From NCBI GenBank assembly GCA_946811185.2, contig OX328108.1, positions 8,886,412 to 8,950,411 on the forward strand: a DNA stretch of 64,000 nt, read 5' to 3'. Origin of the DNA: Hippopus hippopus. Lineage: Eukaryota > Mollusca > Bivalvia > Cardiida > Cardiidae. Positions 58,001-64,000 of this stretch are shown piece after piece. The notes under the pieces are model-generated. The model was not told the origin of the DNA and did no database searches. It worked only from the letters and a program-made list of their open reading frames with translations. How positions within the stretch are numbered: the stretch's first letter is position 1; each line of letters begins with the position of its first letter. Position numbers and translations under genes: made by a program.

Positions 58001-61000
58001 AACTGTACATGCACACGGGTAATTTTCACTGATAAAAAGTCCATCCACATAAAATCTGACAGAAGTAGTCTATATAACATGATGTCATATCACGAGGGTT
58101 GTCCCAAAATTCCGTGACAATTTTATTAATAAGAGAAAATGAAACGCTACAAATGCAATTATCAGATATGTTTTCAATACATATGATCCAAACATTTCTA
58201 TAAAAAATCACACAAAAATCTTTACAAATAAAAAAATTACAACATAAATACCACAACAAGTACCCACACTGCGGCGCACGTCAAGAATCAATAACTACGT
58301 CAATTTTAAGTTTAAGAGCCTTTGTCAAAGTCCTCTCCATGAAATTCAACACATTTGCCATGTCATTTAATCCACGATTGGTCAAAAACTGTCTTAGACC
58401 ACATTTCTGTCAGACCTCTGTTAAAAGCAAACATAGCAGACATCAGCTCATTGCTGGAATCGAACTTGCGACTTGGTGAATCCTCCTTAAGCTGTGAAGA
58501 GCAGGCAAAGTTGTAAATCCGAGTAGAAATCTTCGCCTTCTTGGACGGAGGGATCCCAGGTGTCTTTCATATACTGGACAGTTGCTTTCCTTTGGGTTCG
58601 AAGTAGTTTAACCACCTTTGCTATAAAAAGGGGACCCAACAGAGCGTCGTCTGCTTCAACTTGAGCAAGAAACTCTAGCTACATGTGAATCTCCTTCTGT
58701 TTGTTTTCATTAGATAGCAGACGTAGGTCCCATCTCGCGCAGACTCGTTACATGTTCATTTTGTTGTATTCTTTGGAAAAAAAGACCTTGAAATGGCGGT
58801 TGACGACGATATCTCTCTGACTGTTTGTCTCCGATCTGCGAAAATGCATCTCTTCACCAAATCACGTGTGCGACTCTTCTGCTAAAGAAATCTGCCCTAC
58901 AGTTCGTGCTTTCTCCTCTTCCTAGCGTTCACCTGCCCTTATGTGTTTTACTGCCATGCCATTTGTAGGCCAGTGCTCGAGAAGAAATGTTTTTAAACTT
59001 TTCAGTGCGCCAAATTTGTTCTATTGTCTGGACGGGTGTCATTCCAAGATCAGCACAAAATTTTATAATTGTTCGCTGCGCCGCGCGATTTTCTGACGTC
59101 GTCATTTTAAATTTCCTATTTTCTACCGATCTTTTACATTTGTTTGTATACCGTCTGTTGTATACTGGCTCACATTCAAATTTTCTGTGATGAAGTCAAA
59201 ATGTCAGAAGAAGACGTCCATGTAATATGGAGCAGAAATGATATCAAATATTGGAAATATTCGTGCATGATTGTAGTTCATACAAAAACGTATATGGAAA
59301 AAATGACATGCGCCGGTAAATGACACCTCCTGATCAATTTTGTGAAGTTAAAGTAAAAATGAAGCTGATATTGTGTTTGAGACTTTGTGTAAAGTGAAAT
59401 AGCATCCTCATGTATGAAATGTGTAAAAATGAATGTCCTGACGCTAAAAATGGCCCGTTTATAAAATTTGTCACGGAGTTTTGGGACAACCCTCGTATGA
59501 CGTCACACAATGATTATTTCAAAAGCTTCCAAGGTAAGAAATGTTGCATTGGGAATCTTTTGCGCTGAAAACATGGGAGGTTATGTGATAAAAGTTGATC
59601 ATGGTGAATAGAAGGCTACACGAAATTACACCGATCTCCCATATCAGTTAACGTTTCAGTGCACTATCACAGGGTGGTATAAACTTATGGATTGAGAGTA
59701 GAAAATTAAGGGCTCGGCTTAATAGCTCTGTGGTTAGCGTATCCGACTGGTGACTGGTGACCTGGTGTTTTTGAGCTCGATACTCGGATGAGGCAAACTT
59801 TCTTTGCGGCAATTTTTCGCCTCTCACCTCTGATGCGTGTGAGAAAAGCAGTGAGTTGCTTGGCAAGAAAACTGTGTCAATATTAGTGTGAGAAAGCCAG
59901 GAAACACATGCGTAGGTGCACTAACCGCCGTTATATGACTTAAGCTCTTAAAATGGCGCTAAACTCGAATACAAAAGTAAATTTGGGCTTTAGGGTGCCG
60001 TAGAAAGCATTTGTATACATGATTATTAGATGTAATCTTTTATCCTAATTCGCATTATTCAGATCATCTGACCCTCCAACTGGGTTTTCCTGTTGATAAG
60101 TATGACTGTACACAGAGTCAAAGTTAAACCACCTTTCTAAATTTCATTTTTGATCTAATAGCAGAATTAGAATCAGAAATTATGCTAATTTGAAATTTAA
60201 GAAATCTTCAGAATTAAAATAAAAATGAAAATTAGAAGGGTTGATGAAAACGAGTACAGCTGAGTCCCTATTCACCAACTATATGAAGAATGTTCCTCGT
60301 CTTATTTTCCAGAGTTTTCTAAACTGGAAAGTAACACAACCTCTGAATGGCTAAACCATTTGGCTTAGCCAGTCAGAAGTTGTGTTACTTTCAAATTTAG
60401 AAAATCTTGAATGATAAAACTACGAATTTTTATAAGAATGCTTGGTGAATACGGACCAAGGTCCCACAGACAAACGTTCCTGGAGTGAGGTGAACAATCT
60501 TTCATACGATTTTGAGCGGTGATGCCTGCATAATGATGCATTTTTTCTTCTTGTTAGACTCAATTACAACGTTTAATCTCTCTGCCTTTATTACGCTGTC
60601 GATGGATATGACGACAAACCTGACCGATACACAGTCACTGGAATATCGCAACTTTGTCCACAACATAACTACCGAGGTTTGTTTTATTTACTTCTTATGA
60701 CAGAGGGACATGTTGGTGGTTGGTGGGGGGGGGGGAAGAAGTGATTTCAAGATAACCCTTAAAACACATTTTACTATTCTTGTTGCTTTTGCAGCCAGTG
60801 TAGTCAAGATCAGACTGCACAATTTTTAGACTGAAAATGCCTCTTGGTCGTTGTGGGTACTGATAGGACTTTATTCGTCGGGACTATTTTAATAAGTTCC
60901 TAAAACAGCAACAACAACAACAAAAAAAAAAAGAGCTCCTCGATCTTCAAACTTCATGACTTCTGTTAGTAAGACCCTCAGTCTTATCTTGATCCACACC

Positions 61001-62125
61001 CTTCTCCAAAGCTACAAAATAGCACCAACCAATGAATAAGACGTAAAAGAAACGAAAAAAAAAAAAAAAAATGACAGAAAAAAAAGCGGATAGTATCTAA
61101 CAAGTACATAACTGGTCATGAAGATGCTACTTTGGAGTACAGTGTAGGTCAAGATCAGACTTTACAGTATGTGCAGTCTGACCTTAGAACCATACTATTC
61201 GATAAGGTTATTCCCGACAAACAGAACTTTAGAATTGCAATGCTTGAGCCATGCTCGGGCAAAGAGGGTTTAATGCATGTCCTCTATGTATTGGACCAAG
61301 GAGATGGTCTAACAATTATGGATACATGGGAGTCATTTTGTCTAACAATCGACTGGATCTGGAGTTAAAATAGTCCCTTGGCATGCATAATATTTAAAAA
61401 TAGCAAAAGGTATCAGCCCATATTAGCCAGCGCGGACTGCGCTGGCCGACATAGGCTGATGCGTTTTGCGGATGTTTAAACCCCTTTTCACAGTGCACGG
61501 ATCATTTACAAGCGTTCTTTCACTTTTGGCAGTAGATTCTTATTTAATCAATTAAGCAGTCTACAGTTTATTGAAAAATTATGACGAATAACCCTCTCCT
61601 TACTATGAGGACACAAGAGGCTTTGACGGATAATGTAGATCAAGACCACAAAACGTGCAGCCTGATCTGCAATCTGGACTGGCCAGTACTTTGTTCTAGA
61701 TTATGACATAACTGTTTGTTCATCTTATAGCAGAACTGTATTTTGAGTTATTAAAAATTCGTAATCAATTTAATTGGTAGTGTGAGATATTATTGAATGT
61801 TAGAAAATGAATGAAGATGAAAGGTTGAGCGACAACGAAGACGATGGTGATGATGTTGATGCGAAACAGACGGTTTGTCTAGTATAGAACAATTTTCGTT
61901 ATTTAAATGTGACTACAAATCTATATCTTTTATATACTTGAAATTGTTTTGTATGTACCAGAGTCTTGAAATAACTAATAAAATTTGTACTGCCTATATA
62001 CACAAAATGATACTCATCTGTAGCGTGAACTGCTTTATGGAATGTTCACTATTCTACTTTTTTCAGTCCCAAGATGCTATATACGGAGTAAAAGGTGCTT
62101 TTGCTGTCGATTTCGTAGAATTCAG
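40005..62125 (+). CDS. LRR - Ly6/uPAR-like - SEA cell-surface protein gene, 10 exons, 3' partial
   Basis: Spliced model: 40005-40225, 41990-42061, 42761-42832, 44934-45005, 46536-46607, 52595-52785, 54774-54886, 56390-56570, 60558-60676, 62067-62125. Every junction is AG/GT and every phase agrees, giving about 390 residues without a stop. Order: hydrophobic leader (about 13-30), LRRNT (32-73), LRRs at 74-97, 98-121, 122-145 and 146-169, a last half repeat plus LRRCT (170-233), Ly6/uPAR-like cysteine domain (about 245-315), SEA domain start (335-390). About ten N-X-S/T sequons fit an extracellular, glycosylated protein. LRR and SEA modules are typical of adhesion receptors and membrane mucins; I know of no standard family with exactly this order. 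The 3' end, including any transmembrane segments, is outside the window, so a GPCR, a single-pass receptor or a GPI-linked protein are all possible. Ligand and role are unknown. Confidence 0.85.
40490..40605 (+). repeat. P4 deletion derivative (intron 1)
   Basis: Left flank aggacaaaactttagacttg and right flank ttcttcctcagaatcgttaa are joined, with the central hairpin missing. Confidence 0.62.
40786..41771 (+). mobile_element. Tc1-like transposon relic (intron 1)
   Basis: Terminal inverted repeats of about 25 bp (cactaagtggccaaaattga versus cactcagtggccagaattga) flanked by TA at 40784-40785 and 41772-41773. On the + strand, near 41330-41400, QSQGLDIIEILWRYLKKK matches the C-terminal Tc1 signature QSPDLNPIENLW, and an AT-rich C-terminal tail continues to a stop near 41555. 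Upstream coding is heavily degraded. Shorter than a full Tc1 (about 1.6 kb), so internally deleted. Confidence 0.72.
41990..42061 (+). CDS. Exon 2: leucine-rich repeat 1
   Basis: A 72-nt exon between ttttttcag and gtaagt, phase 2 in and phase 2 out. It encodes one 24-residue repeat of form RLSSNRITEV...LNFLEELMG, with the conserved asparagine and leucines in register. Its exact match in length and phase to the next three exons is the strongest evidence for it. Confidence 0.88.
42100..42735. repeat. P4 remnant and element H (intron 2)
   Basis: A short P4-like palindrome at 42103-42160. Element H at 42603-42735 is a small palindrome in which a stretch near agtggcttaaccat is mirrored around gtttagcc, followed by agaagttgtgttactttcaa. 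H recurs at 52410-52510 and 60295-60470. Confidence 0.6.
42761..42832 (+). CDS. Exon 3: leucine-rich repeat 2
   Basis: A 72-nt exon between ctttcctcag and gtaagt, phase 2/2. It encodes FLQDNYISHI followed by GSFGGLMQLES, a canonical outer-surface repeat with one glycosylation sequon (NGS). Confidence 0.88.
42868..43715. mobile_element. Element I: about 0.85-kb TIR element with C/G-rich arms (intron 3)
   Basis: The left arm (aaactgcccccgaaaactgc, accggaagactgtccc) is matched in reverse by the right arm (gggcagttttcatagagcca, ggcagattt). The right arm carries a 12-base G run near 43672-43683. The interior is AT-rich without a gene. Confidence 0.6.
43720..43885 (+). repeat. P4 element (intron 3)
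   Basis: ataatgtgagaagaggagaa with a partly mirrored ttttctctttttcccattgt and the right flank gggtcgttataacacg. Confidence 0.68.
44090..44400 (+). repeat. LINE 3' tail with TTCTG units (intron 3)
   Basis: Ends cgaataaaatttgttcagtt followed by ctgttctgttct. A short tandem tail right after an AATAAA-like signal is typical of CR1-like LINE 3' ends. A second such tail is at 50690-50775. Confidence 0.5.
44934..45005 (+). CDS. Exon 4: leucine-rich repeat 3
   Basis: A 72-nt exon between ccgccag and gtaagt, phase 2/2. It encodes DLSFNIIRSV followed by DMFNHLPGLKN. The preceding pyrimidine tract is interrupted but acceptable. Confidence 0.87.
45077..45457. repeat. P2 element with three hairpins (intron 4)
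   Basis: Ends acacgcaaaaaggggcattc and gaatgccccttttcgcgtgt. Between them are three successive cggatcagcctg hairpins, one of them shortened (agcctgcacaggct). The minus-strand open frame is a palindrome artefact. Confidence 0.82.
45590..45830 (+). repeat. P4 element (intron 4)
   Basis: ctttactagaagacaaaatt, aacgttgtaggaaaaggcga, with the mirrored arm and cttcctcagggccatta. Confidence 0.72.
45996..46265. repeat. Degenerate minisatellite (intron 4)
   Basis: Repeated variants of gtcgtcgtctgcgtttgtc and ctagctctgtcgtcg, about 45-60 bp apart. Confidence 0.7.
46270..46500 (+). repeat. P1 element, single hairpin arm (intron 4)
   Basis: aattacagatccaaagtcca, aaaccgactgaattataagg and gcgcaggctgacatgggccg. 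It ends 35 bp before exon 5. Confidence 0.68.
46536..46607 (+). CDS. Exon 5: leucine-rich repeat 4
   Basis: A 72-nt exon between gctgtttttcag and gtaagt, phase 2/2. It encodes DLRHNRIVTV followed by AFFFLPSLRN, the fourth consecutive one-repeat exon. Confidence 0.88.
46735..47205 (+). repeat. Repeat J, copy 1 (intron 5)
   Basis: attctcgattctgcca, acaaacatataatcc.agaaaac, agactcctttaacaa and ggggaattacagctt follow one another in the same order at 62700-63200. A SINE-A piece (minus) follows directly at 47205-47340. Confidence 0.75.
47205..47880. repeat. SINE-A fragment (minus), P4 and SINE-B (minus) (intron 5)
   Basis: SINE-A head at 47205-47340; P4 at 47390-47610 (attataggaaaaggagaaaa and its mirror); SINE-B at 47690-47880 in reverse. 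Confidence 0.7.
48226..50502. mobile_element. Element K: 2.3-kb TIR element flanked by TTAA (intron 5)
   Basis: The left end TTAAAGGGTAACTCCAGACC and the right end, its exact reverse complement (GGTCTGGAGTTACCCTTTAA), are perfect inverted repeats of about 20 bp with TTAA at both edges. TTAA target choice is the hallmark of piggyBac-type elements. No transposase is readable inside; the interior carries a P3 element (49910-50102), a P3-like core near 48885-48950 and otherwise unassigned sequence. A non-autonomous or nested copy is most likely. Confidence 0.6.
50690..50775 (+). repeat. Second LINE-like 3' tail
   Basis: gtcaataaaatgttctgttctgttc, split here as an AATAAA-like signal followed by TTCTG units. 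Confidence 0.42.
51003..51066 (+). repeat. (GT)n microsatellite
   Basis: About 31 uninterrupted GT units. Open frames of alternating Cys/Val across it are artefacts. Confidence 0.97.
51080..51800 (+). repeat. Minisatellite of about 160-bp units (intron 5)
   Basis: cagttttccggact starts units at about 51153, 51312, 51460, 51604 and a diverged one at 51766. Unit lengths differ mainly because the third unit lacks the gcagatattgagctgatttt segment. Preceded by a (CCGT)n-like lead. From 51801 to 52400 nothing is recognised. Confidence 0.85.
52410..52510. repeat. Element H, half copy (intron 5)
   Basis: gtaacacagtttggtttagc and gaggttatgttactttcaat. Ends shortly before a C-rich run at about 52520-52553, upstream of exon 6. 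Confidence 0.55.
52595..52785 (+). CDS. Exon 6: terminal half repeat and LRRCT cap
   Basis: A 191-nt exon, phase 2 in and phase 1 out, from acctttag to a gtaaat donor. It opens with EMKHNNVTCGC, the end of the repeat series running into the first CxC pair of an LRRCT. Two further cysteines follow (AANCTN and PPSCL), completing the four-cysteine cap. The same frame stays open to 52892, but beyond 52785 it runs into a P4 repeat, so the donor at 52786 is the natural end and its phase matches exon 7. Confidence 0.85.
52800..52935 (+). repeat. P4 element just after exon 6
   Basis: aacattgttcgaaaaggaga with mirrored cattttctccttttcccatg. It explains why the exon 6 frame appears to continue to 52892. 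Confidence 0.75.
53149..53399. repeat. P2 double-hairpin element (intron 6)
   Basis: acacgcgaaaagggacattc to gtccgaatgccccttttggc, with two degraded cggatcagcct-type hairpins. Confidence 0.8.
53409..54018. mobile_element. Element L: 0.6-kb TIR element (intron 6)
   Basis: Termini gtcctcgctggtacc and ggtaccagcgaggac are exact reverse complements; a related palindromic phrase (gcggtaccatagcgga) lies inside near 53800. No transposase. Confidence 0.65.
54025..54540 (+). repeat. P1 fragment and P1-like element (intron 6)
   Basis: A P1 middle piece at 54025-54115 (aactgactgaatcatgaggt). A shorter P1 at 54338-54535 with gagccatgctctggcaaaag, hairpin gtcagcctgcgcgaactgca and its mirror. Confidence 0.72.
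54774..54886 (+). CDS. Exon 7: first half of Ly6/uPAR-like domain
   Basis: A 113-nt exon, phase 1 in and phase 0 out (donor gtaaac, not the best consensus). It encodes a short hydrophobic linker, EILFLFWSSG, and then SCYSCADAKGLRDC and KQCSG: the CxxC, C, C order that opens a three-finger Ly6/uPAR fold. The other two frames contain stops. The G left by exon 6 completes its first codon as GGA. Confidence 0.8.
55085..55346 (+). pseudogene. Ly6-like exon pair, forward copy, inside intron 7
   Basis: Two exon-like pieces separated by about 90 bp. The first, 55102-55198, lies between ttacag and gtaagt and encodes PEVCIVCDLGFCTV...HLGVKNC. The second begins after tatag at 55289 and encodes NTYVRCE..LEQWGCL. 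Cysteine spacing suggests another Ly6/uPAR-like unit. The first piece needs phase 2 on entry, but exon 7 ends in phase 0. The first piece ends in phase 0, but the second is open only in phase 1. As read, it therefore cannot be an in-frame cassette and is probably a relic or part of another transcription unit. Confidence 0.5.
55505..55750 (-). pseudogene. Ly6-like exon pair, inverted copy, inside intron 7
   Basis: Near-identical reverse-complement copy of 55085-55346. It keeps the gtaagt donor, the CxxC motif, GFCTVMVCRLGVKNC and NTYVRCE-like/EQWGCL strings with a few substitutions, including TTYVRCE in place of NTYVRCE. Both copies lose similarity right after the EQWGCL codons. The spacer between the arms is about 160 bp. 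On the minus strand the pair faces against the host gene. Confidence 0.5.
56107..56315. repeat. P3 palindromic element (intron 7)
   Basis: aaccattaggctgctaagcg, gatcagactgcacaaacgtg and tatt.agcagataaatg. It sits 75 bp before exon 8. Confidence 0.82.
56390..56570 (+). CDS. Exon 8: second half of Ly6/uPAR-like domain
   Basis: A 181-nt exon, phase 0 in and phase 1 out (cacttttag to gtaaga). It begins DICYIKVDYN, continues through GGCMDYDKC and NTLNCKNAT, and ends with a further CYFC pair. The CYI...GC...C...NC order complements exon 7. A different frame is open across this stretch but gives a featureless peptide out of phase with both neighbours. Confidence 0.82.
56600..57080 (+). repeat. P1 fragment and P1 element (intron 8)
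   Basis: A short P1-like piece at 56600-56700. A longer copy at 56845-57080 has gagccttgctctggcaaaag, tatggatccataatatccag and a half hairpin. Confidence 0.72.
57128..57632 (+). mobile_element. Element G, copy 3 (intron 8)
   Basis: gaggatatttgttctttaca to ggaaagcatgaaataa, with a hinge at cacgagtggcgcagccacga. Of the three copies this has the most complete left palindrome. Confidence 0.78.
57855..57975. repeat. Element D copy (intron 8)
   Basis: gcgagcctctggtgagcttt, tttctgtagatgaattttat and gcaacgaatgccagagcc match 22178-22265. Confidence 0.5.
58091..59496 (-). mobile_element. mariner-family transposon relic (intron 8)
   Basis: The ends acgagggttgtcccaaaa and its inverted partner ttttgggacaaccctcgt, about 26 bp with one mismatch, are flanked by TA. 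On the minus strand from ATG 59105 there is MTTSENRAAQRTIIKFC and DLGMTPVQTIEQI, the helix-turn-helix of mariner transposases. Further on, RTRDLVKRCIFADRRQTV appears, a familiar mariner linker. Later sequence carries stops and frameshifts and I cannot place the D,D34D residues. Length about 1.4 kb is near full size for mariner. Inactive. Confidence 0.75.
59712..59975 (+). repeat. SINE-C (intron 8)
   Basis: cggcttaatagctctgtggt head, tcgcctctcacctctgatgc body, agccaggaaacacatgcgta and tail cttaaaatggcgctaaactc. Confidence 0.82.
60295..60470. repeat. Element H, full palindrome (intron 8)
   Basis: aagtaacacaacctctgaat mirrored by cagtcagaagttgtgttact around ccatttggcttagc. Confidence 0.7.
60558..60676 (+). 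CDS. Exon 9: SEA domain, N-terminal part
   Basis: A 119-nt exon, phase 1 in and phase 0 out (ttgttag to gtttgt). It encodes FITLSMDMTTNLTD, then QSLEYRNFVHNITTE. A beta strand, an L/D turn and then S..Y..F....T is the usual opening of a SEA module. SEA domains occur in membrane mucins and adhesion receptors and often self-cleave; the cleavage motif would lie beyond the window. Confidence 0.82.
60720..61130. other. Simple-sequence-rich intron 9 stretch
   Basis: A 12-base G run near 60725-60736, a CAA/poly-A block at 60906-60933 and another poly-A at 61056-61073. A P3 half core lies near 60795-60830. Confidence 0.5.
61135..61705. repeat. P3, P1 and P3 in series (intron 9)
   Basis: P3-like core at 61135-61240; P1 at 61247-61510 (gagccatgctcgggcaaaga, hairpin agccagcgcggactgcgctg); a worn P3 at 61590-61700. 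Confidence 0.68.
62067..62125 (+). CDS. Exon 10: SEA domain continued (last exon in window)
   Basis: A 59-nt exon, phase 0 in and phase 2 out (ttttttcag to gtgagt). It encodes SQDAIYGVKGAF and VDFVEF, matching the IY...F..V.V..F stretch that follows the first helix of a SEA domain. The open phase shows that more exons follow to the right of the window. Confidence 0.8.
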
Positions 62126-62189
62126 GTGAGTTTACCTGTACAACGTTTACAAAATAACAGTATAGGAAATAACTAAAACCGGTTGCGGC

Positions 62190-62300
62190 TTATAATTGAA
62201 CGTGTCTTAGAGCCGTTTGAGAACTTGTTGGAAAAAGGAGAAAATAGTTGTAAAAATACAATATCTCATTTTCCCACCGATCCTTTTTCACCGAGTAAGA
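62190..62300. repeat. P4 element after exon 10
   Basis: acttgttggaaaaaggagaa and a mirrored arm atctcattttcccaccga. Confidence 0.65.
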
Positions 62301-62699
62301 AAATTGCAGCACTTTTTTATAAATTACATTTATTACTTTTGATGGAAGGAGGAGGAAGGTAAATGAATCTGTGCCCATCGTCTTAAATAATGGACACATT
62401 TCCTGCTGTCCATACCCATCTCACGCAATACTTTCAGTGCATTTGATCAGCTCATGTACATGTCGCACGAAAAAAGAAAATTAAGCCAGTCAGTCGATCA
62501 ATACTGGTAATTGAAACATGTAGGTAAATATCGATTCTTGTTCGTCGGCTTTTTTTTTTTTTTTTTGTAAAATACACCTTTGTATACTTTTACTCGAAAG
62601 CGGTGTGAGCCAAACATTATATTACAGTTATCGTCATATGTAATACACTCAGCAAAACTTATAAAAAACACTTTCCCCTGCAAAAAAAAAACAGGTATA

Positions 62700-63200
62700 C
62701 GGAAACAAACTGTAAATTATATCTTGACATTAGCCATAGTATTGTAATCATAATATTCTCGATTCTGCCATCAGAATGTATGTCTTTTTAAAAAAGAGGG
62801 AAAAAAAAAACATCGGTTTCACATACGTGGTGTCTATGAACCAAAACAGTTTAAAAAGAAAAGCTGAAATTACTGAAATTTTGTCAGCGATCAGAAAAAA
62901 AACATGAAATTATTTTCGGTACAAACATATAATCCGAGAAAACAAGGATTAAGTTTTCAATAATTTGATTTTTCAATTTTCAATCTTGAATGAATGGATG
63001 ATAGATAAACTCCTTTAACAAGAGCAAGCCGATAAATTCTTTTTAGACTTGGGCTAAGGTATATTTTTACACCGATCAATCAGTCAGCAAATAAATCAAA
63101 CCAAATGAAACATCTCTTTTCTAGACAGTGATGCAAAAGAACTGTCTACAGGGAATTACAGCGTTTAGGTGGCGGTTTTTACGTATTGCTGAGTGTATCT
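62700..63200 (+). repeat. Repeat J, copy 2
   Basis: Same ordered phrases as 46735-47205, including ttctcgattctgccatcaga and gggaattacagcgtttaggt, with small indels. A SINE-C follows at 63249. Confidence 0.75.
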
Positions 63201-63248
63201 GTAAACCTATGCATCCGTTAGAATGATACTTTGAGTACGAGTTCCTGC

Positions 63249-63500
63249 CCCGATACCTCAATGGTTAGCGTATCTGACTCGCTGTCTGGTAGTTGTGAGT
63301 TCGATATCCGGTTGAGGCAAACTTCTTTCCGGCGATTTTTCGCCTCTCACCTCATATGCATGTGACAAAAGTAGTAAGTGACTTGGAAAGAGAGTTGTGT
63401 CAGTACTGGTATGAGAAAGCCAGAAACACATGAGTAGGTGCACTGACCGCCCTGATATGACCTAAGCTGTTAAACCGGCGTTAAACTCCAATACAATCAA
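63249..63500 (+). repeat. SINE-C
   Basis: cgatacctcaatggttagcg head, gttcgatatccggttgaggc, tcgcctctcacctcatatgc and tail gttaaaccggcgttaaactc. Confidence 0.83.
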
Positions 63501-63854
63501 TCTCTATAACTCGTAAAGACAGCTACACATTTTGTACAAATATTAATCAGAGACCCCATAGGTCACAAAAGGTCTCCAAATGACTGCTTTCAAATCCTGA
63601 CACATACAGTATCTAACCATACCCACAGACAGGTTTGTGATAAATGTTGATTGGTGTACCACTGAGTACAAACACACATTTCATTTCACGTGTACACATA
63701 AAATATATTGTTGTGTCTACTATGGCAAAGTCCCTGGCCCGTAACTGAATTCTTAACTTAATTCTTAGTTTATTCTAGATGTAGAAGTAACACCATTTCT
63801 GATCGGTTAAACCTCTCTATTAACTTCAGAGATATTACCTCAAAATTAATGTAA

Positions 63855-64000
63855 CTGAGCCATGCTCTGGCAAAATGGGGATTTAAGGCATCTCCGTGGT
63901 GAATTATACCAAGCATGTGGTCACATAATTAAGGATCCATAAAAAGAAATTTGACTAACAACCGACTGAATCATTAGGTAGAATGATCCTTGGACATGCA
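63855..64000 (+). repeat. P1 element cut by the window end
   Basis: gagccatgctctggcaaaat, ttaaggatccataaaaagaa, accgactgaatcattaggta and ccttggacatgca. The hairpin would lie beyond 64000. Confidence 0.8.

Overview
This is AT-rich animal nuclear DNA, most likely from a bivalve mollusc and probably a heterodont clam or mussel. Four things point that way: GT-AG introns, three tRNA-headed SINE families, very dense short palindromic elements with CAGCCTGCGC-type hairpin cores, and decayed LINE, Tc1 and mariner copies. The lineage is a judgement from remembered repeat character, not a database match. Nothing looks bacterial: no operons, ribosome binding sites or CRISPR.

One convincing protein gene is present, on the + strand of the right third (40005-62125, running off the right edge). 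Ten coding exons join with no phase conflict (lengths 221 from the ATG, 72, 72, 72, 72, 191, 113, 181, 119 and 59 nt). They give about 390 residues in this order: signal peptide or anchor, LRRNT, four 24-residue leucine-rich repeats each on its own 72-nt exon, LRRCT, a Ly6/uPAR-like cysteine domain, and the start of a SEA domain. It looks like the ectodomain of a cell-surface receptor or adhesion protein; the C-terminal part, including any transmembrane region, lies outside the window. Intron 7 holds an inverted pair of further Ly6-like exon pairs that do not fit the reading phase of the gene.

The left two thirds (1-39990) hold no supported host gene. About 9.5-13.4 kb is a decayed non-LTR retrotransposon on the minus strand, itself interrupted by a 1.3-kb insertion. 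The rest is layered repeats, named here as: P1 (GAGCCATGCTCTGGCAAAAG ends, about 250 bp), P2 (cACGCGAAAAGGGnCATTCG ends, one or two hairpins), P3 (AACCCTTAGGCTGCTAAG ends, about 210 bp, ATCAGACTGCAC core), P4 (GGAAAAGGAGAAAATGCTGG core, about 200 bp), SINE-A/B/C (tRNA-like head plus a shared 3' body), and lettered elements C, D, E, F, G, H, I, J, K, L and R defined in the entries. Many of the same families fill the introns of the receptor gene. All boundaries were read by eye and repeat edges are good to roughly 10-20 bases.
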